Origin: Pseudoxanthomonas wuyuanensis
Lineage (GTDB): Bacteria; Pseudomonadota; Gammaproteobacteria; Xanthomonadales; Xanthomonadaceae
DNA length: 64,000 nt
Direction of reading: 5' to 3'
Assembly (NCBI RefSeq): GCF_900215535.1
Contig: NZ_OCND01000007.1
Coordinates: 124,001-188,000 of the forward strand
The notes below the pieces were generated by a model that was not told where the DNA came from, did no database searches, and saw only the letters and a list, made by a program, of their open reading frames with translations. Position 1 is the first letter of the stretch, and every line of letters starts with the position of its first letter. Both the position numbers and the translations under genes were made by a program. Shown here piece by piece: positions 1 through 9,912 of the stretch.

Positions 1-557
1 TGTTCCTGGTCCATCGCCTGGATCGCGCCACCAGCGGTTGCCTGCTGCTGGCGTTCGATCGCGAAGCGGCCAGTGCGCTGGGCCGTGCGCTGATGGCCGG
101 CGAAGTGGAGAAGGACTACCTGGCGGTGTGCCGCGGCTGGCCGGAGCAGAGTTTCACCGTCGACCACCCGCTCGATGGCGGCCCGGGCAAGCCGGAAAAG
201 AAGCCGGCACTGACCCGGTTCCAGCGCTTGGCGACCGGTGAACTGGCATTGCCGTCGGCCGGTTTCGAAACCTCACGCTACGCGCTACTGCGCTGCCGGC
301 CCGACACCGGCCGCTTCCGCCAGATCCGCCGCCACCTCAAACACGTTTCGCACCACATGATCGGCGACACCAGCCATGGCGACGGCCGCCACAACCGCCA
401 GTTCCGCATGCTCGGCGTGCACCGGATGCTGCTGCATGCGGTGCGGCTGTCGTTTCCGCACCCGGCCGGCGGCGGCCGGATGGAAGCGACCGCACCGCTG
501 GATGCGGAATTTCGCAAAGCGTTCGATTTATTCGGCTGGGACGAGTCGCTGCGGTGA
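1..557 (+). CDS. truC: tRNA pseudouridine synthase TruC (5' end missing)
   Basis: This is the C-terminal part of an RluA-family pseudouridine synthase. The family isomerises uridine in RNA; TruC acts on U65 of certain tRNAs. The open frame enters from the left edge, first full codon at base 3, and ends with TGA at 555-557. Almost at once it shows the catalytic motif HRLDRATSG, whose Asp is the nucleophile. Near the C-terminus a run of the type RQIRRHLKHVSHHMIGD followed by THGDGRHN-like residues (here SHGDGRHNRQFR) is characteristic of TruC rather than RluA, C or D. About 185 residues are visible, so only the N-terminus is cut off. An internal ATG at 93 lies downstream of the catalytic motif and is not the start. 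A REP hairpin follows the stop codon. Confidence 0.88.
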   Translation, partial: FLVHRLDRATSGCLLLAFDREAASALGRALMAGEVEKDYLAVCRGWPEQSFTVDHPLDGGPGKPEKKPALTRFQRLATGELALPSAGFETSRYALLRCRPDTGRFRQIRRHLKHVSHHMIGDTSHGDGRHNRQFRMLGVHRMLLHAVRLSFPHPAGGGRMEATAPLDAEFRKAFDLFGWDESLR

Positions 558-565
558 TCCTTGCG

Positions 566-634
566 CTGCAGGAGCGACGCGAGTCGCGATGCGGCTTTCC
601 CGATGGCTTATCGCGACTCACGTCGCTCCTGCAG
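566..634. repeat. Inverted pair of GTAG-type REP palindromes
   Basis: Two 25-base arms, 566-590 and 610-634, are reverse complements at 24 of 25 positions and are separated by 19 bases. Each arm holds the core GAGCGACG-GAGTCGCGA found repeatedly in this window. The pair lies between the convergent truC and MAPEG genes, so the folded transcript could act as a shared terminator or RNA stabiliser. Confidence 0.85.
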
Positions 635-644
635 GGACGACGCT

Positions 645-1034
645 TCAGGCGATCTTCAACGCCGCCATCACGATCAACGACAATGCTGCGGCAAAGCCGA
701 CCAGCCAGATCAGGCTGCGCAGCGCCTGCCTGTCGGCCAGATAGAAGATGCCATGCAGGATGCGCGCGGCAACGAACACGATGGCGATGGCGTTGACCGT
801 GGCAGGCGCAACCCCGGCCAGTTGCGCCATCAGCACGCCGGCGACGAAGGCCGGAAACGATTCGAAACCGTTGAGGTGCGCGGCGTTGGCGCGATGGGAC
901 CGCGGATTGTTCTGCCTGGCCTGCCAGCCGCGCGGGTCGCGGTTGTTGTAGCGCTCGCCGGACTGCTTGGCGATGGAAACCCACAGATAGGGCAGCAGTG
1001 CGGCGATCAAGATGCACCAGTAGGCGATGGCCAT
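645..1034 (-). CDS. MAPEG-family membrane protein
   Basis: The 129-residue product looks like a MAPEG (membrane-associated, eicosanoid and glutathione metabolism) protein: four hydrophobic segments and the loop with RNxNPR-like residues (here ARQNNPRSHRANAAHLNGFES), followed by FPAFVAGVL. Bacterial members are integral inner-membrane proteins, some glutathione-dependent and many uncharacterised. I chose the ATG at 1034 because GGAG lies 9 bases upstream and translation starts just before the first membrane segment (MAIAYWCILIAALLPYLWV). A longer reading begins at 1271, but its first 79 residues look non-coding. It converges on truC across the REP hairpin. Family assignment is good; the substrate is unknown. 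Confidence 0.82.
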   Translation of the reverse strand: MAIAYWCILIAALLPYLWVSIAKQSGERYNNRDPRGWQARQNNPRSHRANAAHLNGFESFPAFVAGVLMAQLAGVAPATVNAIAIVFVAARILHGIFYLADRQALRSLIWLVGFAAALSLIVMAALKIA

Positions 1035-1454
1035 GCGGATTGTCTCCAGGAAGGGCGCCCAGCCTAGCGCAATGGCGGGAGCTTGGCTCCACGACGGAAA
1101 AGATTCTTCTCCGATTCCCGGGACAGCAGCTTCGGAAGTCGTCGCCTTCCGCGCGCATGAATGTCCGCAACTTCGGAGGCTGTTCTCCCAAGCGCTGGCA
1201 AGCTGTCCAGAAGCCGGGGCCATGGCGTTGCGGAACCGTACGCGGCACGGACACCGCGTACGAGCTGACATGGCTGAGGCAAGCGCTTGATGGCGGGCCG
1301 GGCCCGCGTAGCGGATATGTACAGCGTGTCACGCAACGCCAAGGCCTCCGGCTTCCTCGCAGACCTCCCTTCACGACGGAGAAGAACCAAACAGAAAACG
1401 GCGCCCGAAGGCGCCGTTCTGCGTTCAGCGGAAAGCCGCAGGCGCGGCCCGCTC
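1035..1454. other. 420-base intergenic region without a recognisable gene
   Basis: The stretch separates the MAPEG gene from the M28 peptidase gene, both leftward. Open frames exist on both strands but their translations are Arg/Pro/Ala-rich and resemble no protein. The left part must hold the MAPEG promoter. The only clear element is the peptidase terminator at 1397-1418. Confidence 0.6.
1397..1418 (-). terminator. Rho-independent terminator of the M28 peptidase gene
   Basis: A perfect 9-bp stem (1397-1405 with 1410-1418, AACGGCGCC / GGCGCCGTT) closes a CGAA loop. Read on the minus strand it is followed by TTCTGTTTGGTTCTT. It lies 37 bases past the peptidase stop codon. Confidence 0.85.
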
Positions 1455-3167
<1,713 letters not shown>

Positions 3168-3467
3168 CGGGATTCCTCACACAACGGAATCCCGATTCTA
3201 GCCGGCTTTGCCGGCCCGAGCCTGTGCCGGCAACGGCGAACGGCGGTGGCCGGCCGCAGGCGAACCGCCGGGCCGGGCCGCCCGCGGCCAACGGCCTTGG
3301 AGCGTGTTACGTAGTCTGAGGTGGGTGCGAAGCCGCCCGGGATGCGTCGAGACAAGACGCGTAACGCGGTATCGGCGCGTTCCCGGGCGATTTCCCGTAG
3401 GGCTGGCCGTCAGCGGCACCGCGCCGGCTGGCGACCGACGCACTCATCTCAAAGTGCATGACACACT
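3168..3467. other. 300-base intergenic region with a structured element
   Basis: No credible gene is present. Bases 3168-3302 must carry the peptidase promoter and contain a short hairpin (GCCGGC-TTT-GCCGGC near 3200). Bases 3303-3463 form an imperfect inverted-repeat element, listed separately, ending just after the stop codon of the upstream repeat-protein gene. Confidence 0.55.
3303..3463. repeat. Structured element with imperfect terminal inverted repeats
   Basis: About 26 bases at each end are inverted repeats with roughly 19 of 26 matches by eye. Inside, CGCCCGGGA near 3338 pairs with TCCCGGGCG near 3382, and GCGTC/GACGC forms a small hairpin near 3343-3360. It carries no open frame. 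It may be a degenerate miniature mobile element or an mRNA 3' structure of the leftward gene ending at 3468. Confidence 0.4.
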
Positions 3468-4127
3468 TTAATCCTTCGGCGCGGTAGCGCTGTCGAAGAT
3501 CTGGGCGGTGGCGCCGGTGACCGGGCCGATGCTGGCGCTGCGGTGTACGTACAGCTTGACCGGGCGCTCGAACACCAGCGGGCCTTCGACCACCGCATTG
3601 GGACCGATGACGATGCGCGGGTCGCGCTTCTTCTCGAAACTGATGCCCGTGGACTTCTTGACCGCAATGCCGCCCTTGACCTGCGAATCGACACCGACGG
3701 TGATGTCGCCGCGGACCGTCTCGATGCCGCCGCCCAGACGGGTGGCGACCAGGCCGATGGAGCCGTTCACCGTTTCCACATCGCCGCGCACGCTGCCGCC
3801 GCGGTCGACGAAGATGCTGCCGTTGACGGTTTCGATATCGCCGTCGACGGTGACATCGCTGCCCAGCCGGATGCTGCCGTTGACCGTCGCCAGCGAGGCG
3901 GTCTGGGCCTTGTTGTCCACGGTGATCGAACCATTGACGGTGGAGGCGTCCTCGACGATGGCGCCGTCGCGGATGCGGATGCTGCCGTTGACGGTGTCCA
4001 GATCGCCATAGGTCTGGCCGGCCTCGGCCTCGATGCCGCCGTTGACCTTGGAAATCTCGGTCTGGCCGAAGGCCGGTACGGCGGCCAGCGCCAGCGTCAG
4101 CAGCAGAACGGTACGGGAACGCATCAT
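3468..4127 (-). CDS. Exported beta-solenoid-like protein built of TVNGSI repeats
   Basis: The 219-residue product has a signal peptide (MMRSRTVLLLTLALAAVPAFG, cleavage after AFG likely) and then tandem repeats of 18-19 residues. Six units start with VNG(S/G)I: VNGGIEAEAG, VNGSIRIRDG, VNGSITVDNK, VNGSIRLGSD, VNGSIFVDRG and VNGSIGLVAT, followed by a divergent VRGDITVGVD unit. A hydrophobic/Asn-Gly period of this length suggests a right-handed beta-helix, as in polymer-forming or bactofilin-like proteins. The C-terminal 70 residues lack the repeat and include a basic stretch (EKKRDPR). Two adjacent ATGs (4127 and 4124) follow GAGGAG; either may be used. I know no defined function; a periplasmic structural role is inference. 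It stands divergent from gpmI. Confidence 0.78.
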   Translation of the reverse strand: MMRSRTVLLLTLALAAVPAFGQTEISKVNGGIEAEAGQTYGDLDTVNGSIRIRDGAIVEDASTVNGSITVDNKAQTASLATVNGSIRLGSDVTVDGDIETVNGSIFVDRGGSVRGDVETVNGSIGLVATRLGGGIETVRGDITVGVDSQVKGGIAVKKSTGISFEKKRDPRIVIGPNAVVEGPLVFERPVKLYVHRSASIGPVTGATAQIFDSATAPKD

Positions 4128-4262
4128 CAGGACTCCTCCTCGGATAATTGGTACGGGATTGGATGCCTCTGCGGCGGCCATGGTTTAGATGGGTCGATGC
4201 CGCGTGAGGAAGACGCATCCCGGCAACGCTTTCTTCATGGCCGCCATGGGAGCACGCTTCGC

Positions 4263-4268
4263 TACAAT
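4263..4268 (+). promoter_or_regulatory. Possible -10 element for gpmI
   Basis: TACAAT lies 35 bases before the gpmI start codon and fits a sigma-70 -10 box. No good -35 box is visible at 16-18 bases upstream, so the call rests on the -10 match and position only. Confidence 0.35.
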
Positions 4269-4302
4269 CGACACCTGCCTGAAGTCACTGGGAGTTCCAA
4301 TA

Positions 4303-5871
4303 GTGCCCCGTTCATCCGCGTCTGCCGTGCGTCCCAAGCCCGTTGTATTGCTTATTCTCGATGGCTGGGGCCATCGCGAGGAACCCGCCGACAATGCCTT
4401 GGCGCAGGCCACGCTGCCCAATTGGCGGCGGCTGCTGGCCACCTGTCCGCACACGTTGATCCACACCGAAGGCCGCCATGTCGGCCTGCCGGACGGGCAG
4501 ATGGGCAATTCCGAGGTCGGGCACATGAATCTGGGCGCCGGCCGCATCGTCTACCAGGACCTGACCCGGGTCGACGCGGCCATCGAGGACGGCAGCTTCT
4601 TCGACAACGCCGAACTGGTCGCCGCCTGCCAGGCCGTCAAGGCCGACGGCGGTACGTTGCACATTTTCGGCCTGCTGTCGCCCGGCGGCGTGCACAGCCA
4701 TGAGAACCACATCTTCGCAATGCTGCAGCTGGCCCAACGCCGCGGCGTGCCGCGGGTGGCGGTGCACGCGTTCCTGGATGGCCGCGACACCCCGCCCAAG
4801 TCGGCCGAAGCCAGCCTGCGCAAGCTGCAGCAGCTGTGCGCAACGCTGGGCAACGCCCACATCGCCTCGGTCAGCGGCCGCTACTACGCGATGGACCGCG
4901 ACAAGCGCTGGGACCGGCTACGCAAGGCCTGGGATGCCATCGTCCAGGCGCAGTCGGAGCAACGCGCCGCCGATGGCGTTTCCGCGCTGCAGGCGGCCTA
5001 TGCCCGCGGCGAGAACGATGAATTCGTGTTGCCCACCGTCATCGACGGCGCGCAGCCGATGCGCGACGGCGATGCGGTGGTGTTCATGAACTTCCGCGCC
5101 GACCGCGCGCGCCAGATCACCGCCGCGTTCGTATCGCCGGAGTTCGAGGGCTTCAGCGATGCCGGCGAAGACGTCCGCCGCCCGCAGCTGTCGCGCTTCG
5201 TATGCCTGACCGAATACGACGCCAGGCTGCCGGCGCCGGTGGCATTCGGCCCGGACGATCTGCGCCACACCCTGGGCGAACTGCTGGCCGAGCACGGCAT
5301 GACCCAGCTGCGCATCGCCGAGACCGAAAAGTACGCGCATGTGACGTTCTTCTTCAGCGGCGGCCGCGAGGACGTATTCGCCGGCGAGGAACGCATCCTG
5401 ATTCCCAGCCCCAAGGTCGCCACCTACGATCTGCAGCCGGAAATGAGCTGTCCGGAACTGACCGCCAAGCTGGTCGAAGCCATCGGCTCGGGCCGTTTCG
5501 ACGCCATCGTCTGCAATATCGCCAACCCCGACATGGTCGGCCACAGCGGCGATCTGCAGGCGGCGATACTGGCCGCGCAGGCGGTGGACGTGGCGATCGG
5601 CGCCATCGATGCGGCGGTGCGCCAGGCCCATGGCGCGCTGCTGATCACCGCCGATCACGGCAACCTGGAAATGATGCGCGACCCGGACACCGGCCAGCCG
5701 CATACCGCGCATACGGTCGGCCCGGTGCCGTGCGTCTATGTCGGCGAACGCGCGGTGCAGCTGCGCGCCGGCGGTGCGCTGCGCGACATCGCGCCGACCC
5801 TGCTGGATCTGCTTGGCCTGCCGCAGCCGGCGGAAATGACCGGCCGCAGCCTGTTCGCGCCGGCGCAATGA
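4303..5871 (+). CDS. gpmI: 2,3-bisphosphoglycerate-independent phosphoglycerate mutase
   Basis: Interconverts 3- and 2-phosphoglycerate in glycolysis/gluconeogenesis in the cytoplasm, using two Mn2+ ions and a phosphoserine intermediate. The product is 522 residues, close to the usual 510-515. It shows LILDGWG with metal ligand Asp20, the catalytic serine in [10 protein letters not shown] (Ser70), the substrate-binding FLDGRDTPP and [11 protein letters not shown]-like segments, and the C-terminal metal sites [13 protein letters not shown] and ADHGN. The start is a GTG at 4303: GGGAG sits 8 bases before it and the family alignment begins there; an in-frame ATG at 4189 would add 38 unrelated residues. 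Its stop overlaps the envC start (ATGA), so the two are probably translationally coupled. Confidence 0.95.
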   Translation: MPRSSASAVRPKPVVLLILDGWGHREEPADNALAQATLPNWRRLLATCPHTLIHTEGRHVGLPDGQMGNSEVGHMNLGAGRIVYQDLTRVDAAIEDGSFFDNAELVAACQAVKADGGTLHIFGLLSPGGVHSHENHIFAMLQLAQRRGVPRVAVHAFLDGRDTPPKSAEASLRKLQQLCATLGNAHIASVSGRYYAMDRDKRWDRLRKAWDAIVQAQSEQRAADGVSALQAAYARGENDEFVLPTVIDGAQPMRDGDAVVFMNFRADRARQITAAFVSPEFEGFSDAGEDVRRPQLSRFVCLTEYDARLPAPVAFGPDDLRHTLGELLAEHGMTQLRIAETEKYAHVTFFFSGGREDVFAGEERILIPSPKVATYDLQPEMSCPELTAKLVEAIGSGRFDAIVCNIANPDMVGHSGDLQAAILAAQAVDVAIGAIDAAVRQAHGALLITADHGNLEMMRDPDTGQPHTAHTVGPVPCVYVGERAVQLRAGGALRDIAPTLLDLLGLPQPAEMTGRSLFAPAQ

Positions 5872-7109
5872 GAGTGAGCCGGCCGGCGACCTGCGCGGCA
5901 ATCCTGGCGTTCGCGCTGGGTTGCACGCTGGCCGCGGGTACCGTCGCGCAGAACCAACGCGAGGCGGAAAAGAAACTCCAGCACGTCCGCGAGGAGCTGA
6001 AGACGATTGCGCAGGAGCGCCGCAAGCTGGAAGGCGAGCGCGGCGCGGCATCGCGCCAGTTGCGCGAAGCCGACGAGAAGGTCGGCAAATCCAGCCGCGC
6101 GCTCAGCGAAACCGAGGCCGCACTGCAGCGCGAACAGCAAGCGCTGGCCGAGCTGCAGCAACGCCGCCAGCGCATGCAGCAGCAGATGGCCAGCCAGCGC
6201 GGGCAGCTGACCGCACTGGTGCGCGCGGCCTATACGCTGGGCGGCGACGCCCCGTTGAAGGTGCTGCTGGCGCAGGACCGGATCGCCGATGCCAACCGCG
6301 CGCTGGCCTACCACCGCTACCTGCAGCGCGATCGCAGCCAGCGTATCGCCGCCCTGACCGCCGAGCTGAGCGCGCTGGAGCAGGTCGAGCAGGAGATCGC
6401 TGCACGCCACGCCGAGCTGGATGCCGCCCGCCGCCGCCAGCGCGAGCAGATCGCAGCGCTGGAAAAGGATCGCAAGGCCCGCGCCGGCGTGGTGGCGGAG
6501 CTGGATCAGCGCTACCAGGACCGCAACGAACGCGCCAAGGCGCTGGGCCAGGACGCGCGTTCGCTGGAGCGGCTGCTGGCCAATCTGCGGGCCGCTGCCG
6601 CGCGCGCCGAAGCCGAACGCAAGGCCGCCGCCCGCCGTGCCGCGCAGGCGGCGGCCGACAAGGGCAAGGCACCGGCATCGGCGCGCGCGCCGGCGCGGCC
6701 GGCGGTGGCCAGTGCACCAGCGCTGAAAGTGGGGGGGCTGGGTTGGCCGGTGTCGGGCAACCTGCTGGCCCGCTACGGCGGCAAGCTGCCCGATGGCCGC
6801 GCCAGCGCCGGCGTGCTGATCGGCGCGCCGGTCGGCACCGCGGTCACCGCGGTGGCCGATGGCACCGTGGTGTTCTCCGAATGGATGACCGGCTACGGCC
6901 TGATCCTGATCGTCGATCACGGCAACGGCTACATGAGCCTGTACGCCCACAACGACAGCCTGCTGCGCGACGCCGGCGATCGGGTCAAGCGCGGCGATGC
7001 GGTGGCCCGGGTCGGCAGTTCCGGCGGGCACGGCACCCCGGCGCTGTATTTCGAACTGCGCCGCAACGGGCAGCCGGTGGATCCGTCCTCGTGGCTGCAA
7101 CGCCGCTGA
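5868..7109 (+). CDS. envC: EnvC-type murein hydrolase activator
   Basis: The 413-residue product has a signal peptide ending near VAQNQ, a long Ala/Glu/Arg/Gln-rich coiled coil (about residues 28-270), an Ala/Pro linker and a C-terminal LytM/M23 domain. The LytM domain is degenerate: where active peptidases have HxGxD it reads SAGVLIGAP, and the final HxH reads LYFEL, while YAHND keeps one His. Loss of zinc ligands is typical of EnvC/NlpD activators, which switch on amidases at the septum in the periplasm rather than cutting murein themselves. It overlaps gpmI by four bases, an arrangement common in proteobacteria. Calling it an activator rather than an enzyme is inferred from the missing ligands. 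Confidence 0.88.
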   Translation: MRVSRPATCAAILAFALGCTLAAGTVAQNQREAEKKLQHVREELKTIAQERRKLEGERGAASRQLREADEKVGKSSRALSETEAALQREQQALAELQQRRQRMQQQMASQRGQLTALVRAAYTLGGDAPLKVLLAQDRIADANRALAYHRYLQRDRSQRIAALTAELSALEQVEQEIAARHAELDAARRRQREQIAALEKDRKARAGVVAELDQRYQDRNERAKALGQDARSLERLLANLRAAAARAEAERKAAARRAAQAAADKGKAPASARAPARPAVASAPALKVGGLGWPVSGNLLARYGGKLPDGRASAGVLIGAPVGTAVTAVADGTVVFSEWMTGYGLILIVDHGNGYMSLYAHNDSLLRDAGDRVKRGDAVARVGSSGGHGTPALYFELRRNGQPVDPSSWLQRR

Positions 7110-7203
7110 ACGGCGGCGTTCGGTCCGCTGGCCATTGAACGATGTTTTTACGGCCGGCTCGCGCATAATCGGCAGAAACTTCGCGCTGTCCGCGGGGTCG
7201 TAG

Positions 7204-7386
7204 GAACATGTTTAAGGTCTGTCGCGAGCGCAGCCAGAGCCTGCGCCCCGTACTTGATACGGGGTGGCGCGTGGCGGAGAGCAGAGCGCGTCGTTGTGGA
7301 GCCGGCAGTGTACGTACAGGTACATGAGCATTTCGAGCACCGCACGCGCGCCAGATGGCAAGCGCAGCAAGACTTTAAACAGGTTC
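7204..7386. repeat. MITE-like element with 17-base terminal inverted repeats
   Basis: The ends 7204-7220 and 7370-7386 are inverted repeats at 15 of 17 positions, with the shared core TGTTTAA. Inside are a 7-bp hairpin (CCCCGTA near 7246 with TACGGGG, 5-base loop) and a perfect TGTACGTACA palindrome at 7311-7320. The 183 bases carry no credible protein and fill nearly all of the 304-base gap between envC and the S41 protease gene. Confidence 0.55.
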
Positions 7387-7413
7387 TAAGTGCTATCCCT
7401 CGGAGTACGTGTA

Positions 7414-8736
7414 ATGTCTTTCCGTCTTTCGCTGGCCATCCTTCTCGCCCTGGGCGGCACCTCCGCCTGGGCGCAACAGACGCCTGAGCAGGAACAGGCG
7501 CGGGAGGTCGGCTCCAGCGACGATCCCGATGCCGCCGAGACCGCGCCGGCGAAAGTGCCGCTGGAGGAAATCCGCCGTTATGTGGCCGTATTCAACGCGG
7601 TCAAGGACGCCTATGTCGAACCGGTGCAGGACAAGGATCTGATGCAATCGGCCATCCGCGGCCTGCTGCTGGATCTGGATCCGCACAGCACCTATTTCGA
7701 CAAGGATGACGCGGCCGCCTTCGACGAGCAGTCCACCGGCGCCTATGACGGCATCGGTGTGGAACTGCTGCAGCAACCGGACAACACGCTGCGGGTGATT
7801 TCGCCCATCGACGACACGCCCGCCGCCAAGGCCGGCATCAAGGCCGGCGATGTGATCACCGCCATCGACGGCAAGCCGATCAGCGGCAAGGACGGCATGG
7901 AACCGCTGCGCGGCGAACCGGGTTCCAGCATCACCCTGACCCTGGTACGCGAAGGCACGCCCAAACCGTTCGACGTCAGCCTGACCCGGCAGACCATCCG
8001 CATCGCCAGCGTGCGCAGCCGCCTGCTCGAGCCCGGCTACGGCTACCTGCGCATCAGCGCATTCCAGACCGATACCGCGGCCGATTTCCAGAAGCACATC
8101 GACAGGCTGCAGGCCGGCGGCAAGCTGCGCGGGCTGGTGCTGGACCTGCGCAGCAATCCCGGCGGCCTGCTGCTGGCGGCGGTGCAGGTGGCCGACGAAT
8201 TGCTGGACAAGGGCACCATCGTCAGCACGCGCGGGCGCATTTCGATCAGCGATTCCAAGTTCGAGGCCACGCCCGGCGACCGCCTGGCCGGCGCGCCGGT
8301 GATGGTGCTGGTCGACGCCGGTTCGGCCAGCGCCGCCGAAGTGCTGGCCGGCGCGCTGCGCGACAACCAGCGCGCGCGCGTGATCGGCAGCCGCACTTTC
8401 GGCAAGGGTTCGGTGCAGACCGTACTGCCGCTGGACAACGGCGATTCGGTCAAGCTGACCACCGCGCGTTACTACACGCCCAGCGGCCGATCGATCCAGG
8501 CCAGCGGCATCGTGCCGGACGTGGTGCTGCATCCGGATGGCGAAGATCAGCCGGCCAGCCTGGCCGACTACAGCGAGGCGAAATTGCCCGGCCACCTGCG
8601 CGGCGACGAAGAGGATCAGGAAGGCTACGTGGCCGGCGACGTGCTCGATGGCGACAAGCCGATCGACGCTGCGCTGGCCGAGCTCAAGAAGAAAGTGGCC
8701 GTTAGTGCGCCAACGCCCGGCAGGCAGACACGCTGA
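7414..8736 (+). CDS. ctpA: C-terminal processing protease, S41 family
   Basis: The 440-residue product has a signal peptide (MSFRLSLAILLALGGTSAWA), an N-terminal helical segment, a PDZ domain (about residues 105-190, beginning GAYDGIGVELLQ) and an S41 protease core. The catalytic set is visible: Ser306 in GSASAAE, with Asp317 and Lys331 at the spacing known from E. coli Prc (TFGKGSVQT). These periplasmic enzymes trim or degrade proteins from their C-termini and often regulate murein hydrolases, which fits the envC neighbour. ATG 7414 is preferred over GTG 7390 because GGAG lies 8 bases before it and the signal peptide starts there. The last 60 residues are acidic and of unknown role. Confidence 0.93.
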   Translation: MSFRLSLAILLALGGTSAWAQQTPEQEQAREVGSSDDPDAAETAPAKVPLEEIRRYVAVFNAVKDAYVEPVQDKDLMQSAIRGLLLDLDPHSTYFDKDDAAAFDEQSTGAYDGIGVELLQQPDNTLRVISPIDDTPAAKAGIKAGDVITAIDGKPISGKDGMEPLRGEPGSSITLTLVREGTPKPFDVSLTRQTIRIASVRSRLLEPGYGYLRISAFQTDTAADFQKHIDRLQAGGKLRGLVLDLRSNPGGLLLAAVQVADELLDKGTIVSTRGRISISDSKFEATPGDRLAGAPVMVLVDAGSASAAEVLAGALRDNQRARVIGSRTFGKGSVQTVLPLDNGDSVKLTTARYYTPSGRSIQASGIVPDVVLHPDGEDQPASLADYSEAKLPGHLRGDEEDQEGYVAGDVLDGDKPIDAALAELKKKVAVSAPTPGRQTR

Positions 8737-8765
8737 GCGCGTCACCGACTTGGTCGGCGCTGGCC

Positions 8766-8940
8766 CGTGGAGCGGCGCGAGTGGCGACGCAACGAAGCGA
8801 AACGCTTTTTGACGCGGACAAGAGCGAAATAACCGTAGATAAGGCTCCGGTATCGACGGGGCACTATCCGTTGTTTTCGCCTTTATCCGTGTCGGAAAAG
8901 AGCCATTGGCTTTTCCGGTCGCGACTTATGTCGCTCCTAC
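8766..8940. repeat. REP-flanked composite repeat (copy 1)
   Basis: A clear GTAG-type REP in minus orientation lies at 8919-8940. A diverged REP-like stretch at 8766-8788 (GTGGAGCGGCGCGAGTGGCG) faces it. The interior, read on the minus strand, resembles the interior of the composite at 40842-41012: both have CGACAC-GATAAA near the REP and CTTATCT plus CGCTCTTG further in. No protein is encoded. A weak hairpin plus T-run near 8795-8810 could end ctpA transcription. Confidence 0.55.
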
Positions 8941-8982
8941 GGGGCAGGTAAGAATGCAGTCGCGCCGACGGCAGCGGCCGGC

Positions 8983-9396
8983 TCAGGTTGCGCCGGCCAA
9001 GGCCTCATCCCAGAACGCGGCTTCGATCTTGTGGCCATCGGGGTCGCGCACATAGCCGCCATAGTAGGCGGCGCCGTACTGCGGACGTGGGCCCGGCGCG
9101 CCCTCGTCGCTGCCGCCTGCGGCCAGCGCGGCGGCATGGAAGGCATCCACCGCCTGCGGCGACTCGGCGATAAAGCCGAAATGGGTGCCGTTGCCGATGC
9201 TGGCACGCGCGCCGTCCAGCGGCGTCTGCACCCAGAATTCGGGAAACGCCTTGCCGTAGGCCACCGCGCCTGGAAACGCCTCGATGCGGCGCGCGCCCAG
9301 GGTCGGCATCACCGCATCGTAGAACGCGGTCGCGCGTTCGAAATCGTTGCTGCCTACCGAGATATGCGAGAGCAGGCTGGGATTGGGTTCGCTCAT
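8983..9396 (-). CDS. VOC-superfamily (glyoxalase/dioxygenase-like) protein
   Basis: The 137-residue product is a single vicinal-oxygen-chelate module: it begins with the usual LSHISVGSNDFERATAFYD strand-helix and ends with GGYVRDPDGHKIEAAFWDE, with a candidate metal-site Glu near the end and His in SHISVG. Members form dimers and include glyoxalases, dioxygenases, antibiotic-resistance proteins and many of unknown function. Nothing here identifies the substrate. The ATG at 9396 begins directly before the domain. It lies 106 bases downstream of the monooxygenase-like gene on the same strand and may be cotranscribed with it. Confidence 0.85.
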   Translation of the reverse strand: MSEPNPSLLSHISVGSNDFERATAFYDAVMPTLGARRIEAFPGAVAYGKAFPEFWVQTPLDGARASIGNGTHFGFIAESPQAVDAFHAAALAAGGSDEGAPGPRPQYGAAYYGGYVRDPDGHKIEAAFWDEALAGAT

Positions 9397-9502
9397 GCCG
9401 GGAGATTCCTTGGTTATGGGGCGCCCAGGCTAGCGGCCATTGCGGTCAAGGAGTGTCCGCGATGAGGGTATGCAGAGCGCCGCGGCGCGCCTGCGGGCGC
9501 GC

Positions 9503-9901
9503 TCAGCCGCGCGGCGCCAGCCCGTGTCCGCCGACAGGTTGGGTCTCGGTCCGATGGCTGAAACCGGCAATCAGCGGTTTGCCGCGCGCGATGGCCTGTT
9601 GCACGGCGGGCAGCGCCAGCGAAGCGCGATGGCTGTCGCTGTTGTCCCAGACCTCGGTGATCCACAGGGCGTCGGCGTCGGCCGGGTCGCGGGCAATGAT
9701 GTAGCTCAGGCAGCCGGGCATTTCTCCTGTGCCCTCCAGCAGGATATCGATCAAGGTATCGCGTTGGCCGGGTACTGCGGTCATCTTGCCGATCAAACCG
9801 TACATCGGGTCTGCTCCTGTTGTTGAGGGCACGCCCCTGGCCGGCGCCGCCATAGCGACCGCAGCCAGACCTGGGAGGGCGATGAATTCGCGCCGGTCCA
9901 T
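9503..9901 (-). CDS. Tat-exported ABM-domain (antibiotic biosynthesis monooxygenase-like) protein
   Basis: The 132-residue product starts MDRREFIALPGLAAVAMAAPARG, a twin-arginine-type leader (RREFIAL) followed by a short hydrophobic stretch. The rest is a small ABM/YgiN-like ferredoxin-fold domain: MYGLIGKMTAVPGQRDTLIDILLEG, GCLSYIIARDPADADALWITEVWDNSDSH, then VQQAIARGKPLIAGF. ABM proteins include cofactor-less monooxygenases and heme- or quinone-modifying enzymes; function here is unknown. The ATG at 9901 is 11 bases past the DUF1820 stop codon, so the two genes are probably one transcript. An exported ABM protein is uncommon, as most are cytoplasmic. Confidence 0.75.
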   Translation of the reverse strand: MDRREFIALPGLAAVAMAAPARGVPSTTGADPMYGLIGKMTAVPGQRDTLIDILLEGTGEMPGCLSYIIARDPADADALWITEVWDNSDSHRASLALPAVQQAIARGKPLIAGFSHRTETQPVGGHGLAPRG

Positions 9902-9912
9902 GCCGGGTCGAT

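Noticed and set aside
1064-1390. A 108-codon minus-strand frame in the gap before the MAPEG gene
   Set aside because: No Shine-Dalgarno, no family resemblance, and it overlaps likely promoter sequence.
7204-7386. Terminal inverted repeats considered as an insertion sequence
   Set aside because: Only 183 bases and no transposase frame; at most a non-autonomous element.
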